NCBI GenBank assembly: GCA_949126835.1
Contig: OX421505.1
Span: forward strand, 2,475,587-2,539,586
Source of the DNA: Anisus vortex
Lineage: Eukaryota; Mollusca; Gastropoda; Planorbidae
Direction: 5' to 3'
DNA length: 64,000 nt
Under the pieces are notes generated by a model that saw nothing but the letters and a program-made list of their open reading frames with translations, was not told the DNA's origin and made no database searches. Each line of letters opens with the position of its first letter. Positions within the stretch are counted from its first letter, which is position 1. Made by a program: the position numbers and the translations under genes. Positions 12,801 through 24,800 of this stretch are shown here, in pieces.

Positions 12801-15800
12801 CGGATTTGTCTAGGATAGAATATAAGTTTGCAGAAAGTAAACTTAATAATACAGAAGCCCTTAAGAGCTTAGATACAGGCTAGAACATCTTCCGGTAGAA
12901 GATAATGAGAAGATTATTGAGCTGGTACATGAATATAAGTCACTGTTTACAGATGTTCCCAGGAGGACACATCTAATAGAACACGATGTAGTATTAACTG
13001 AGGGTGCCAGGCCAATTAAACAGCATCCATATAGAGTTAACCCCATCAGACTTGAACATATTAGAGCAGAGGTGAAGTATATGTTAGAAAATGACATAGT
13101 GGAAGAATGTGATAGCGAATGGTCTTCACCCTGTGTGTTGGTACCAAAAGCCGACAACACATTGCGGTTTTGTACAGACTTTAGGAAATTAAATAATTTG
13201 ACAAAGACTGACTCGTATCCCATTCCTCGTATTGATGACCTCATTGATAAGATAGGTGACGCGACGTATGTGACAAAAATTGATCTTCTCTCCGCGTACT
13301 TTCAGATTCCTTTGACGCCACGAGCACAGGAAGTATCCGCCTTTGTGACATCTGACGGACTTTACAGGTATAAGGTCATGCCCTTCGGACTCCGTAATGC
13401 CCCTGAGACGTTTCAAAGGCTTATAAACACCCTCACTCGCGGTATCTTCCAGTGCAATGCCTACCTCGACGACATAGTGGTGTATAGTACAGATTTCAAG
13501 AGACATGTCAGTCAACTACGACACTTGTTTGAACGACTGAATGACGCCAATTTGACAATAAACCTGGCTAAGAGTCAGTTTGGACATGCCACTATCGAGT
13601 ATCTTGGACATGTAGTGGGTGGTAGAAAGGTTAAACCAGTAAATGCTAAAATAGAAGCTATTCAGAATGTCCCAGTGCCACAGACAAGGAAACAGCTCCG
13701 TAGTTACCTTGGAATGGCCGGGTATTATTGTAAATTTTGCCAGGACTTCTCTACGGTAGCTTGCCCCTTAACTGACCTACTAAAGAAGAACAATCGCTTT
13801 GTTTGGTCTGACAAGTGCCAAAAGGCGTTTGATGAGTTGAAGTTAAGAATATCCAGAGCACCTATTTTGGTGACCCCGCGTTTTGATAGACCCTTTAAAA
13901 TTGCAGTAGACGCGTGCGATACTGGGATGGGAGCTGTGCTGACTCAGCAGGATGACCACGGAGAGGAGCACCCGGTGTGCTACCACTCACAGAAATTCAA
14001 TATCTATGAACGTAATTATAATACAAGTGAGAAGGAACTTTTAGGGTTGATCCTGGCGTTAAAACAGTTTGATTTCTATGTAAACAGCTCTGGGTACCCG
14101 ATAGAAATACTGACCGACCACAACCCTCTGACTTTTCTCTCCAGGGTCAAGCAAAACCAGAGGCTTGTTAGATGGAGCTTATTCCTCCAAGCCTATGACT
14201 TAAACATAAAACACCTGAGGGGTAGGGACAACGTCTCAGCTGATACTCTATCTCGGGTGCTACATGATTGACTGAATAACCCAATACTTCTCTTTCAGAT
14301 CATCTCACTTATTCATTAAGAATGTGTCATGATAACCTATCATTCGTTTGAATTTTGATTATGGAATACCTATAGAATACTTGTATCATACAGAAGTCAA
14401 GTCTTTTGAAAGTATTAACAATTTTTATAATCATGTATTATATTGATGTTGTGATATATTTTTAATTCATTTGTTTATGGAAAAGAAATTCCATTTAAAT
14501 GTTGATGCATGATGCAATAAATATATAAATATGCACGTATTTACTTGATATGGATGGATAAACGTAATTGTCATCACATGCAATTAAGTGGGAAAACTTT
14601 GAGTTAATTGATTTATTATCTTGTTTCATTTTAGTTAATGAATAGAACTAAATAATAATATGTACAATTTTTATCTTAGAAAGAGATGTAATATCAATTG
14701 GTATAAATTAATAGATAATATTGGAAACCTATTGCTAAATTGTTTTATCATGGTAATAGAATGGGAAAAACTAGTGGATATTCACTATGTTGTATATAGG
14801 TTGTTATATATTCCATATATCCAGGAATGGAGGGAAACAAAGGTACCTAAAGGTGTGCACTCATTCAACCCTGAACAATCTTTTATATTAAACTTTTAAA
14901 TTTGCCAACAAACGCATAATAGTAGATTGCATTTTAATATTTAGATTACTGTAGTAATCGTAACTAGAGTGTATTTTCTCCTCATATTTGAGAAAAGGGG
15001 AAGTATCATCACCTTAGGTATGAGCCCTGTTAATGTCAAGTTGACACTGTAATTTAAAGGGGAAGTAACCTATAGTTTGATTCGAGTTACGTATTACTTA
15101 TCTTTTAGTTTGTATATTAGAAGTAAACTGTTGAAAATTGCCTGAGTTTGAGCAATGTTATATTTGTTTAAATAGATTAAAACTTTTTGCAAATTTTTGT
15201 TGGAAATCCACACAACTGTACATAGTTAAAATAGGAATGACTAGAATATTTTGGAATTATTTGTACTTGTTGAGACATTAGTAAATATTAATATTAACGG
15301 GGAAATATTTGTCCATCACGTTATAATCACAATTACCATTGGGTAATGACACTTTTTATAATTTAGTTGTGCCAGTGAGCCATGTTTGCTTAAATTGTCT
15401 TATAATCTTCCATTGATTGATGGTTGTTAAAACGATAGTGTTAAGTACGAAAAATGTACCATGTTGAGTATTACTTGGGTAATTATGGTACATTGTTTCT
15501 TTCATTGGGTGGGGGCATGTCATATATATTGTTTTTCCAAGAATTGGAACACGCAATGTTTATTCTTCTTCCCCCTCTTTTTCTCACTAAACAGGATTTT
15601 GTGGGCGGGGCTTAGGCTTCCGATCGCTGGACGTTTAGTGGGAAGACAAATGATTCTACTTAATGTTGGGATTCTGTGTTGATCTCAAATTCTCAGGGCT
15701 GGGAACGACTCATTATTTAATAGGGGAAGTTCCTATCGTTTTGTTATGAGTTTTGTAATGATACCATGATTTTCACCCCAACTGGTAATGGGTCTGTCCC

Positions 15801-18800
15801 TTGCACCACTCGGATAATATTTAATGATTTGTTTGTCTGAAAGACAGAGAGTTTCAAAATATGTTCCTTTGAGAACGTTTGTGTTTGCACTATTTTATTC
15901 TAACTGTACATAATAGATATATTGTATATATTGAACATATCACCTGAAATAAACTATCAACAACAGTTACACTAAAGCTTCCTTGTCAAGTTACTATTCT
16001 ATTGTGTTGTATACATTACTATAAGATTTATCTACTACTCTAATGTCCAGGAAAGGAAATGTTGGAACACAAATACTGAGTTTGTGCCCAGGACTATAAG
16101 AAGAGTTCGTGTAATACTGAAACATAAATAATAATAATTAAAGTCTCCCCTAGGACTAACGAGAATTATCAGCAAGATCTACACAGCTCTGGCCACAAGG
16201 GGATTGTGGACGTAACACATAGGACAGAACAAGTCAATGTAGCATTAACCAACTTAATATATCCTGCAAGTAAAACAGTAGGAGTCTAAAAAAAAGTATT
16301 TTACAAAGGAAACAGTAAAATAATGTGTCTTCAAGTTCTTTTTAAAAGTGATGATAGAACTTGTCTGCCTGAGTCGGATTGGGATAAGAATTCCATACTT
16401 TCGGGCCAGATATTGAGAAGGCTCTCATGCCAACGGTCGTCTGTTAAAAAATGGTGGCACCGATGGGTAGCTAGAATATGATATGAATATGAAAGCTTCC
16501 GTTAAATTTCAACTTACAGGCATGCATTAACAGCTTTTTCAACAGATAGCGCCTTGAATCGTACAATTTCCAACTCCAGTTGATAGTGATCTTCACATTC
16601 CAATAGCGCTTCTTGTGCTGCTAGAGCCGCTGTCTTGTCAGTGACACACTTGGAATTAACGATTTGCTTATGGCCTGTAATAGACAGTCAATACATTAGC
16701 ATAGTTAGCAGCGAAAACATTGGAAGAGGCTAAACAAATGACTTTTAGATCATGAGGTCAGCTGTCACTGGCCAAAGCCCGAATCAACATAAAAAGTATA
16801 CTTAGAAACGTACAATTACACGTTTCGCACTTATTGTGTCTTATACAATACAGACGCTCCTTCTATAAAGAAGATTATTGTGTCCTACGCTCATCTGTGG
16901 TTTGCGTCTAGTATTGTTTTATTAGCTTTTTAAATGATGTTAAGTTACGTTTTTTCCGGTTAGCTCATGTAACTCATTCCATGCGTGGATGTCACTAGGG
17001 AAGAGAGAGTATCCGTATGCATTTGTTTCTTACATAAGGGATAAGAGAAGTGTGTTGATCTTTATTTTTATCTGAGCATTGGGGCCAATGATGATGATGC
17101 TAATGATGATGATCTGATCATTGCATCAGGTTGTTATTGGGTTGTATTTCTATAATTACAGTTTAATACCGTATGTATTATTACTGCTTTAATCTTTGCC
17201 CTTCTGTCCTCTAGTGTTTCTAGGTTTAGTGATTTAAACTATTATTGTTACTCTTGTCAGTTGTGATTTGTGAATACTCGCTAAATGAACGTTGCAGCTC
17301 TTTTCTGTATTTGTTCTAATTTTGTTAATGTTTTCTTTCAATTGGTACAAATAGTATATTCAGACCACAAATGTGTTACTGTGATCCAATGTGGACCATT
17401 CGTATAAGTACAACTAGTTGTACACAGAACACATTCTGTTGTGGGACATGCCAAACCTGGCACACAGAACACATTCTGTTGTGGGACATGCCAAACCTGG
17501 CACACAGAACACATTCTGTTGTGGGACATGCCGAACCTGGCACACAGAACACATTCTGTTGTGGGACATGCCAAACCTGGCACACAGAACACATTCTTTT
17601 GCGGGTCATGCCAAACCTGACACACATAACACATTCTGTTGTGGGACATGCCAAACCTGGCACACAAAACATATTCTGTTGTGGGACATGCCAAACCTGG
17701 CACACAGAACACATTCTGTTGTGGGACGTGCCAAACCTGGTACACAGAACACATTCTGTTGTGTAACATGCCAAACCTGGTACACAGAACACATTATGTT
17801 GTGTAACATGCCAAACCTGGTACACAGAACACATTATGTTGTGTAAGATGCCAAACCTGGTACACATAACACATTCTGTTGTGGGACATGCCAAACCTGG
17901 TACACAGAACACATTTTGTTGTGGGACATGCCAAAGCTGGTACACAGAACACATTCTGTTGTGGGACATACCAAACCTGGTACACAGAACACATTCTGTT
18001 GTGTAAAATGCCAAACCTGGTACACAGAACACATTCTGTTGTGGGACATGCCAAACCTGGTACACAGAACACATTCTGTTGTGTAACATGCCAAACCTGG
18101 TACACAGAACACATTCTGTTGTGTAACATGCCAAACCTGGTACACATAACACATTCTGTTGTGTAACATGCTGCCAAACCTGGTACACATAACACATTCT
18201 GTTGTGTAACATGCTGCCAAACCTGGTACACAGAACACATTCTGTTGTGTAACATGCCAAACCTGGTACACAGAACACATTCTGTTGTGTAACATGCCAA
18301 ACCTGGTACACACAACACATTCTGTTGTGTAACATGCCAAACCTGGTACATTTAAGTAATGTATAGTAATCTTGTCGGACCAAATTGATCTATAGGGCCG
18401 GTATAGCAGCGTTCACGAGTTTCTGTGGCCACGGCATACTAGGGGATTGTGTGGCCAGTGCAATGCCCATCCGCCTTTTCTTTACCCTCAACTAAAGTAA
18501 GGTACCCAACAGAGCTGGGACACTCTCCAGATCCGGGAACAAATCTTAGCCTTTACTAGGATTCGAACTCAGGACCTCCGGTGCGTCACCCGAATGCGCT
18601 GCGGTTCGGCCACCACGCCCCCTCTGGTACATGTATTTGAGAAGAAAAATAATCAAAGTCTAGACCTAGACGTCTTTGTCATATTGCTTAACAAACGAGA
18701 CAACATAGATAGAGAGAGAGAGAGAGGGAGAGAGAGTGAGAGAGAGTGAGAGAGAGAGAGAGAGAAGGAGAGAGAGTGAGAAAAAGAGAGAGAGAGAAAG

Positions 18801-21800
18801 AAGAAAAAATGTGCCAAAAACACATGGAAACCACCAAAACACGCGGAAACCACGAAAACACGTGGACATCACGAAAACACGTGGACATCACGAAAACACG
18901 TGGACACCACAAAAACACGTGGACACCACGAAAACCCGTGGACACCACGAAAACACGTGCAAAGCACAATAACACGTAAAAACCACGAAACACGTGGAAA
19001 TCATGAAAACGCATGTAAAGCACAATAACACGTGGAAACCACGAAAATATATGGAAACCACGAAAACACGTGGAAAGCACAATAACACGTGGAAACCACA
19101 AAAACACGTTGAAACTATTTTTTTATTCCCGTCGATACGACGTATGTGCCCGCTGGGTGTAGACCTCTATCTGAAATCCAATTTTGCACCAGTGTGAGTG
19201 TAATATGATAATAGGCACATCAGTGAAAGCTATTTAGGAGAAAAACTATGTGTATTCGTGTAAGTAAAGATTGGCCGGATATCCGGCATGCCGGATATCC
19301 GGGCCGGATATCGGGATTTCCGGCACTATCCGGATTAGCCAAATACCACCGCCGGATTTTTGCCGGATCCGAATATCACGGTAGTAAAGAATTACTTCAA
19401 AGTTCAAATACAAATAAAGTAATACTGTAGTATAAAGTAGATAAAGAAATATAAAATATGTAAACAATACATATAACTAGGTAATAAACATAATAAACAA
19501 AAAAAAAAATACAACGTACAAACTTAAGTAAAACAGTACAAGTACTGATTAGTACTATCTTGTTACAACTTACCACTAAGTTCAAAACATAAACTGGTAA
19601 CTATTTTATTTTGATTGATTCATTTCATTAAAAAAAAATTTCATTCTGATAGCTTATCTTAGTTATCTATGAATACTTGAATTTTAAATTACAAATTATT
19701 TTAATAACTGTAACTTTAATAAAACATGATAACTTTATATCATAAAGTTGAAAGCTTATAACAATAACATACACGGCTAAGCCTCAAGTCAAACCGGCTG
19801 AGTCTTGCCTATCGCTTTTAACTTAGGCTACTTGTCATTGACAGTAGTAAATGATTTCATAATTTAATTTAATATTCACTATTGACATTGAAACATTTTA
19901 CTTATACACGATATAAGTCATATTATTGTAATATTTTAATAAACTTTGTTTCTTAGTTTTTTTTAATTGAACTTTAAATGACATTTGCATTTTTGATTTC
20001 ATTTGTTAATTTCTATTTTTAAAACAACACTTTTGCTTGTCTCATGTGTTAAATCTTATTGAGTATTATAAATATTTTTTTTTTCTAAACAGTTTTTTGT
20101 GAATAAATTTAAATCAAATAATAAAAAATTAATCATTAAAAATACATCATGAAGTTATTAAAATCCATGCAAAGTATACGTCACTTCGGAATCTTGCTTA
20201 TTCAGTATTGTTACGTCCACAATCCCCTTGTGGCCAGAGCTGTGTAGATCTTGCTGATAATTCTCGTTAGTCCTAGGGGAGACTTTAATTATTAGTATTT
20301 ATGTTTCAGTATTACACGAACTCTTCTTATAGTCCTGGGCACAAATTCAGTATTTGTATTCCAACATTTCCTTTCTTGTACATTATAGTAGTAGCTAAAT
20401 CTTATAGTAATGTGTACAACATAATAGAATAGTCACTTGACAAGGAAGCTTCAGTGTAACTGTTGTTGATAGTTTATTTCAGGTGGTATGTTCAATATAT
20501 ACAATATATCTATTATGTACAGTTAGAATAAAATAGTGCAAACACAAACGTTCTCAAAGGAACATATTTTGAAACTCTCCGTCTTTCAGACAAAACAAAT
20601 CATTAAATATTATCCGAGTGGTGCAAGGGACAGACCCACTACCAGTAGGGGTGAAAATCATGGTAACATTACAAAACTCATAACAAAACGATAGGAACTT
20701 CCCCTATTAAATAATGAGTCGTTCCCAGACCCTGAGAATTTGAGATCAACACAGAATCCCAACATTACCTAGAACCTTTTGTTTTCCTACTAAACGTCCT
20801 AATATTGTGTGTAGTAAGAAAAGAGAGAGAGAGAGGAATAAACATTGCGTGTTCCAATTCTTGGAAAAACAATATACATGACAGTATCTATACCTACTTG
20901 ACGTAGTTATTTTGTATATGTCAAGTAGGTAAAGATACTGAACAAGCGAGATTCCGAAGTGACGTATAACATACTACCACAATTAATTTAACAACGACAA
21001 CAATTATTTAATAACAAATATAGATTTCCCTTATTGCATATGATAAAAAATCATCTGAAACCAAAGAACAATGTTTAGTATTGTTTTAATAGATCACAAC
21101 TTCCTGTATAATAAACTACACAATCGGTACACACTACACTACAGCAACTACACAGTTCGTTGAACTTCGTTAAAGTTCGATCATTGTAAGTTGTAACATG
21201 TCCATCGGTGAAGTTGACACAATATCTGTGACTTTCATTGTAGACTGCAGATACTCTCTATCTCTTCAATAATAAATACTTTAATAAATACTTTTGAATT
21301 CTAATCCGAAACTGTTGAAGTACACCCCCATATTAGTGGAAATGACATTCTGAAATATCCGGATCCGTATTCGGATCCGGCGAATATTAGGGGGGCTACT
21401 ATCCGGATCCGGCAAATAGTGAAAAATCATATCCGGCCAATCCCTACGTGTAAGCATGTCTAAGTATGTACTTCGGGCATACCTTTCTTTCCTTGCGCTG
21501 AACATAAGTAATCTGCCTTCTTTACTTCAGAAAACATGGATGCTGAACGGAACGTATCAAGACACTTATGTTTCTTTTCTTCATAGCAAGACTGTAGTCC
21601 ATTGTTGATCCTGTAAACACAATATGTGGAACTGCATTTCAAGTCTAGATTCTATATGGAACCACGAAAACTCAATTGTAAGTCTTAATTCCATTACGGA
21701 ACTGCATTGAAGATCAAAATTCTGTTATAGAACTGCATTGAAAGTCTAAATTCTATTATGGCACATAAACCTAGCACAATAGAGATACAGGATAGAGAGT

Positions 21801-24800
21801 GTGTTTAAAAAAAGATAGTAGGCCTAATAGGCAGGGGCGAAGCCAGAATTTTTGGCCAGGGAAGGGGGGGGGGCTGAACTTTCGTAAACAGGTAGTTCTT
21901 AGCCCCCCTCAGCCCCTTCCACCCCTGTGGCTTCGCCCCTGGTAATAGAGTAATTTTATGTTTTTTAACCCTATTTTCATGTCACATACACCTAGCGTAT
22001 TATGATTGTTCACTTACATACAATTGAAGAAATCACTCTGACAAAGGGCATTATTCAAGCTTAACATCTATATAAAGGTGAGTATTAATTTTATCTTATC
22101 TAAAGAAAATGTTTGCATCCAAATCTTATTTACGGTCTGACTGTAGTCTTATGATTCGATGAGTGTTTTAAATGGTTACCCGACATTTAAACATGCGACA
22201 GATAAACATGCGACACTTAAACATAGACACTGAACCACACGACAGATAAACATACGGACATTTAATCACACGACATTTAAACAAACGGACACTTAATCCC
22301 ACGACAGATAAACATACGGACACTTAATCACACGACACTTAAACATACGGACAGTTAATCATAGTGACAGATAAACACACTTTTTCACTATACCATTAAA
22401 ATAAATAGGAAAATAATATAGATTATGTTGCCAATAATAAAAAATCGGGATAGAGGGAAGGAAAATACCTCATGGCATCAACAGGCCTACGGGGACACCT
22501 ATGCCCTACGCCCACCCTTGGTTTTCCTCACTCCCATTTCATCGTTATTTATAATGACTTTACCTTAATATTTATTTCTTTTTATTGATTTTTTTTTTAG
22601 TTTTTGAACTAGAAATCTATGTATACATACAACATTAGTTAAACAAAAAAAAGCGTTCAGTGTGTTATCCCGACTTTTTGATCAGTAAAAGTCTTGCATA
22701 CTATCTATGAGCAGGGCAATATAGATTCTTCATTGGTACGCTCGGTGAAGTTAGACTAGAAAGCATCTACTACTTGTACCAAGTGCCCCTATTTGCGTAC
22801 GGTAGTTCACAAAAAAAACAAGAAAACATATCAGTACCATAGTCTTATACATATCTAGTGCTCAATTATAAATACTTTATTGTTCTTAATGTTTTGGTTA
22901 TTAAAATTTTAAAACGTATTCATATTTTTTGCATTTTTGGGAACTTAGTTATAAATAGAGTATTTTTATTCTTCCTACCATCATTATCAAATTAATTTTA
23001 AAAGCTATTTCTAAATAATCATTGATAAATGTTATTAAAAGCTATATGTGTCAATTCGACCCACTAGTAGATATAAGAATTTTTTATTTTTTTTTAATAA
23101 AACAAGGTGTATGAGTTACATTGTAGCTGAATACAGTTAAAACACGAAGCAGGGATGGCGCTAGTAAATACATAACGGATAAGTGGATTATGTAATACTG
23201 GCCGTCCGATCGCTGGTCTGGGCAGCGGGCAGCCGCGCGTGAACTTCAATGTGAAGTCCCGCCCCTTCATCTGACCAGACAGCAACTAAAAAAAACTGTG
23301 GCGTCACAAACAACCGCCCGCCCCCTTCCCCCGACAGATAAACACACATTTTCACTATACCATTAAAATAAATATAAAAATTACATAGATTATGTTACAA
23401 ATAGTAACAATAATGGGATAGGGGGAGGAAAATACCTCATGGCATCAACGGGCCTACGGGGACACCTATGCCCTAAGCCCATCATTGGTTTTCCTCACTC
23501 CCATTTCAACTATATTTTTATTGAATTTATTCTTTTTTTTAATTTTTTTATTATTGTTTTTTTATTTGAACTAGATCTCTATACACATACTGTGACCGTT
23601 ATTTTGTAGATATTATGTTAACAACTCTCAGGGAGATCACATTATATAATAATAATCAATGAACAAACTGCCGGCTTTTCAATAACATGAGAACTCAATA
23701 TTTAATGCAATTTATGTACAAGATGAATTCAAATACACAACAGTTTCTATAGCCTAGTCTAAAACACGTCTTTACACTACCAAATTCTAAGGTCGTCTGT
23801 CTTTATCTCCAAATCTACGCTACGTTCAATCTAACTCCTACGTCATTGTTTTAATCGTAAAACGTCACTCGTTTATTCCATACATTAACACCGGGTTAGA
23901 GATTATACAAATTATGTCCCACTAAAACAACTATATATATTTTAAATCATCACACATACAATTAATGAAATAAAAAGCGTTCAATGTGTTATCAAGACAG
24001 GGCAATAGAGATCCATCACTGGTACGACAGGTGAGCCATTGTTTGCAGAAATTGCAGAACGTTTGCAGCTGAATACAGATTAACTGCGCGTGATACACGG
24101 TCCTTTATGTCACGATACTTCTTTTTTGGCGGGTTAACTTTTTTTTAAAGGCTAATTTCTTTTGTTAAAGATTATTTTGAAAATAAACTCAAATAATAAT
24201 TGTCATTATTTTCACTCTATTTATGAACAGTCTTAATATTATTTATATATTGACAAAATGCTAAATCTAGAACGGTCTTTTTTCCTTTTCTCTCTCTCTT
24301 TTACTATCATTATTTTTGTTATAATTTTCTCGACTATAAAATATTTTAATAATATATTATAGTCGAAAAAATATACTATATTTGACCCACTAGTAGAAAT
24401 AAGAATTTTTTTAAAAAATAAACAAGGTTATGGGTTACATTTAACCACCTTGTAGTCGGATACAGTTAAAACACGAAGAAGGGATAGGGCTAGTGAAGAC
24501 CTAACGGGCTAGTGCTAAGTACATTACGTAATGCTCGACGCCCGATCGCAGGTCTGCATCAAGACCATCGTAAACGATTACGATGGAAAGCCAGCCACGC
24601 GTGTGAAGTACTGCCCTTTCATCCACTTTCGACCAGAGGGCCAATAAAAAGAATTGTGGCGTCACAAAACCGCCCCTACCCATAGACTAGTCGCTAACAC
24701 AGAAACGTGTATATTATATAAACTAACTATAAAAAAAATATAATCAACAACTTTCTTTAAATCTATATATTTATTAACTCTGTACCATTTTTTTTCAATC

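Larger units (their letters stand above)
8356..16217 (+). mobile_element. Complete Ty3/gypsy-like LTR retrotransposon with PR-INT-RT-RH order (Gmr1-like)
   Basis: Two LTRs (8356-9056, 15518-16217) begin TGTCATATATATTG and end GGACGTAACA, and the element is flanked by the 4-bp duplication cata (8352-8355, 16218-16221). Inside are gag, then a pol region in which protease and integrase precede reverse transcriptase and RNase H. This is the copia order, carried by a gypsy-type RT (YLDD) and a GPY-type integrase C terminus. Such elements are known as Gmr1. Pol has two frameshifts and one stop, while the LTRs differ at only about seven bases and one indel by eye, so the copy is young but disabled, unless the breaks are assembly errors. 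It sits in the A6-B6 intron, antisense to the host gene. Confidence 0.92.
19265..21446. mobile_element. Non-autonomous hAT-type element
   Basis: Inverted ends TAAAGATTGGCCGGATAT and (complement) TAGGGATTGGCCGGATAT, flanked by an exact 8-bp duplication cgtgtaag (19257-19264 and 21447-21454). The subterminal regions are full of short ccggat/atccgg palindromes. No transposase frame. It contains the nested MITE and solo LTR. Without them it would be about 1.4 kb. Its right end is 29 bp from the donor side of exon D6. Confidence 0.82.

Noticed and set aside
14660..14899. 79-codon frame between RNase H and the 3' LTR as a possible envelope or third gene
   Set aside because: Too short, no signal peptide or transmembrane pattern, and in AT-rich non-coding sequence; no evidence of an env gene.
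17338..18383. Cysteine-rich repeat proteins on both strands (VFCVPGLACPTTE type)
   Set aside because: Produced by the stop-free 40-bp satellite read in every frame; no start context, splice sites or codon bias.
18653..19107. Serine/leucine-rich and histidine-rich frames over the GA and CACGTGG repeats
   Set aside because: Low-complexity translation of simple repeats.
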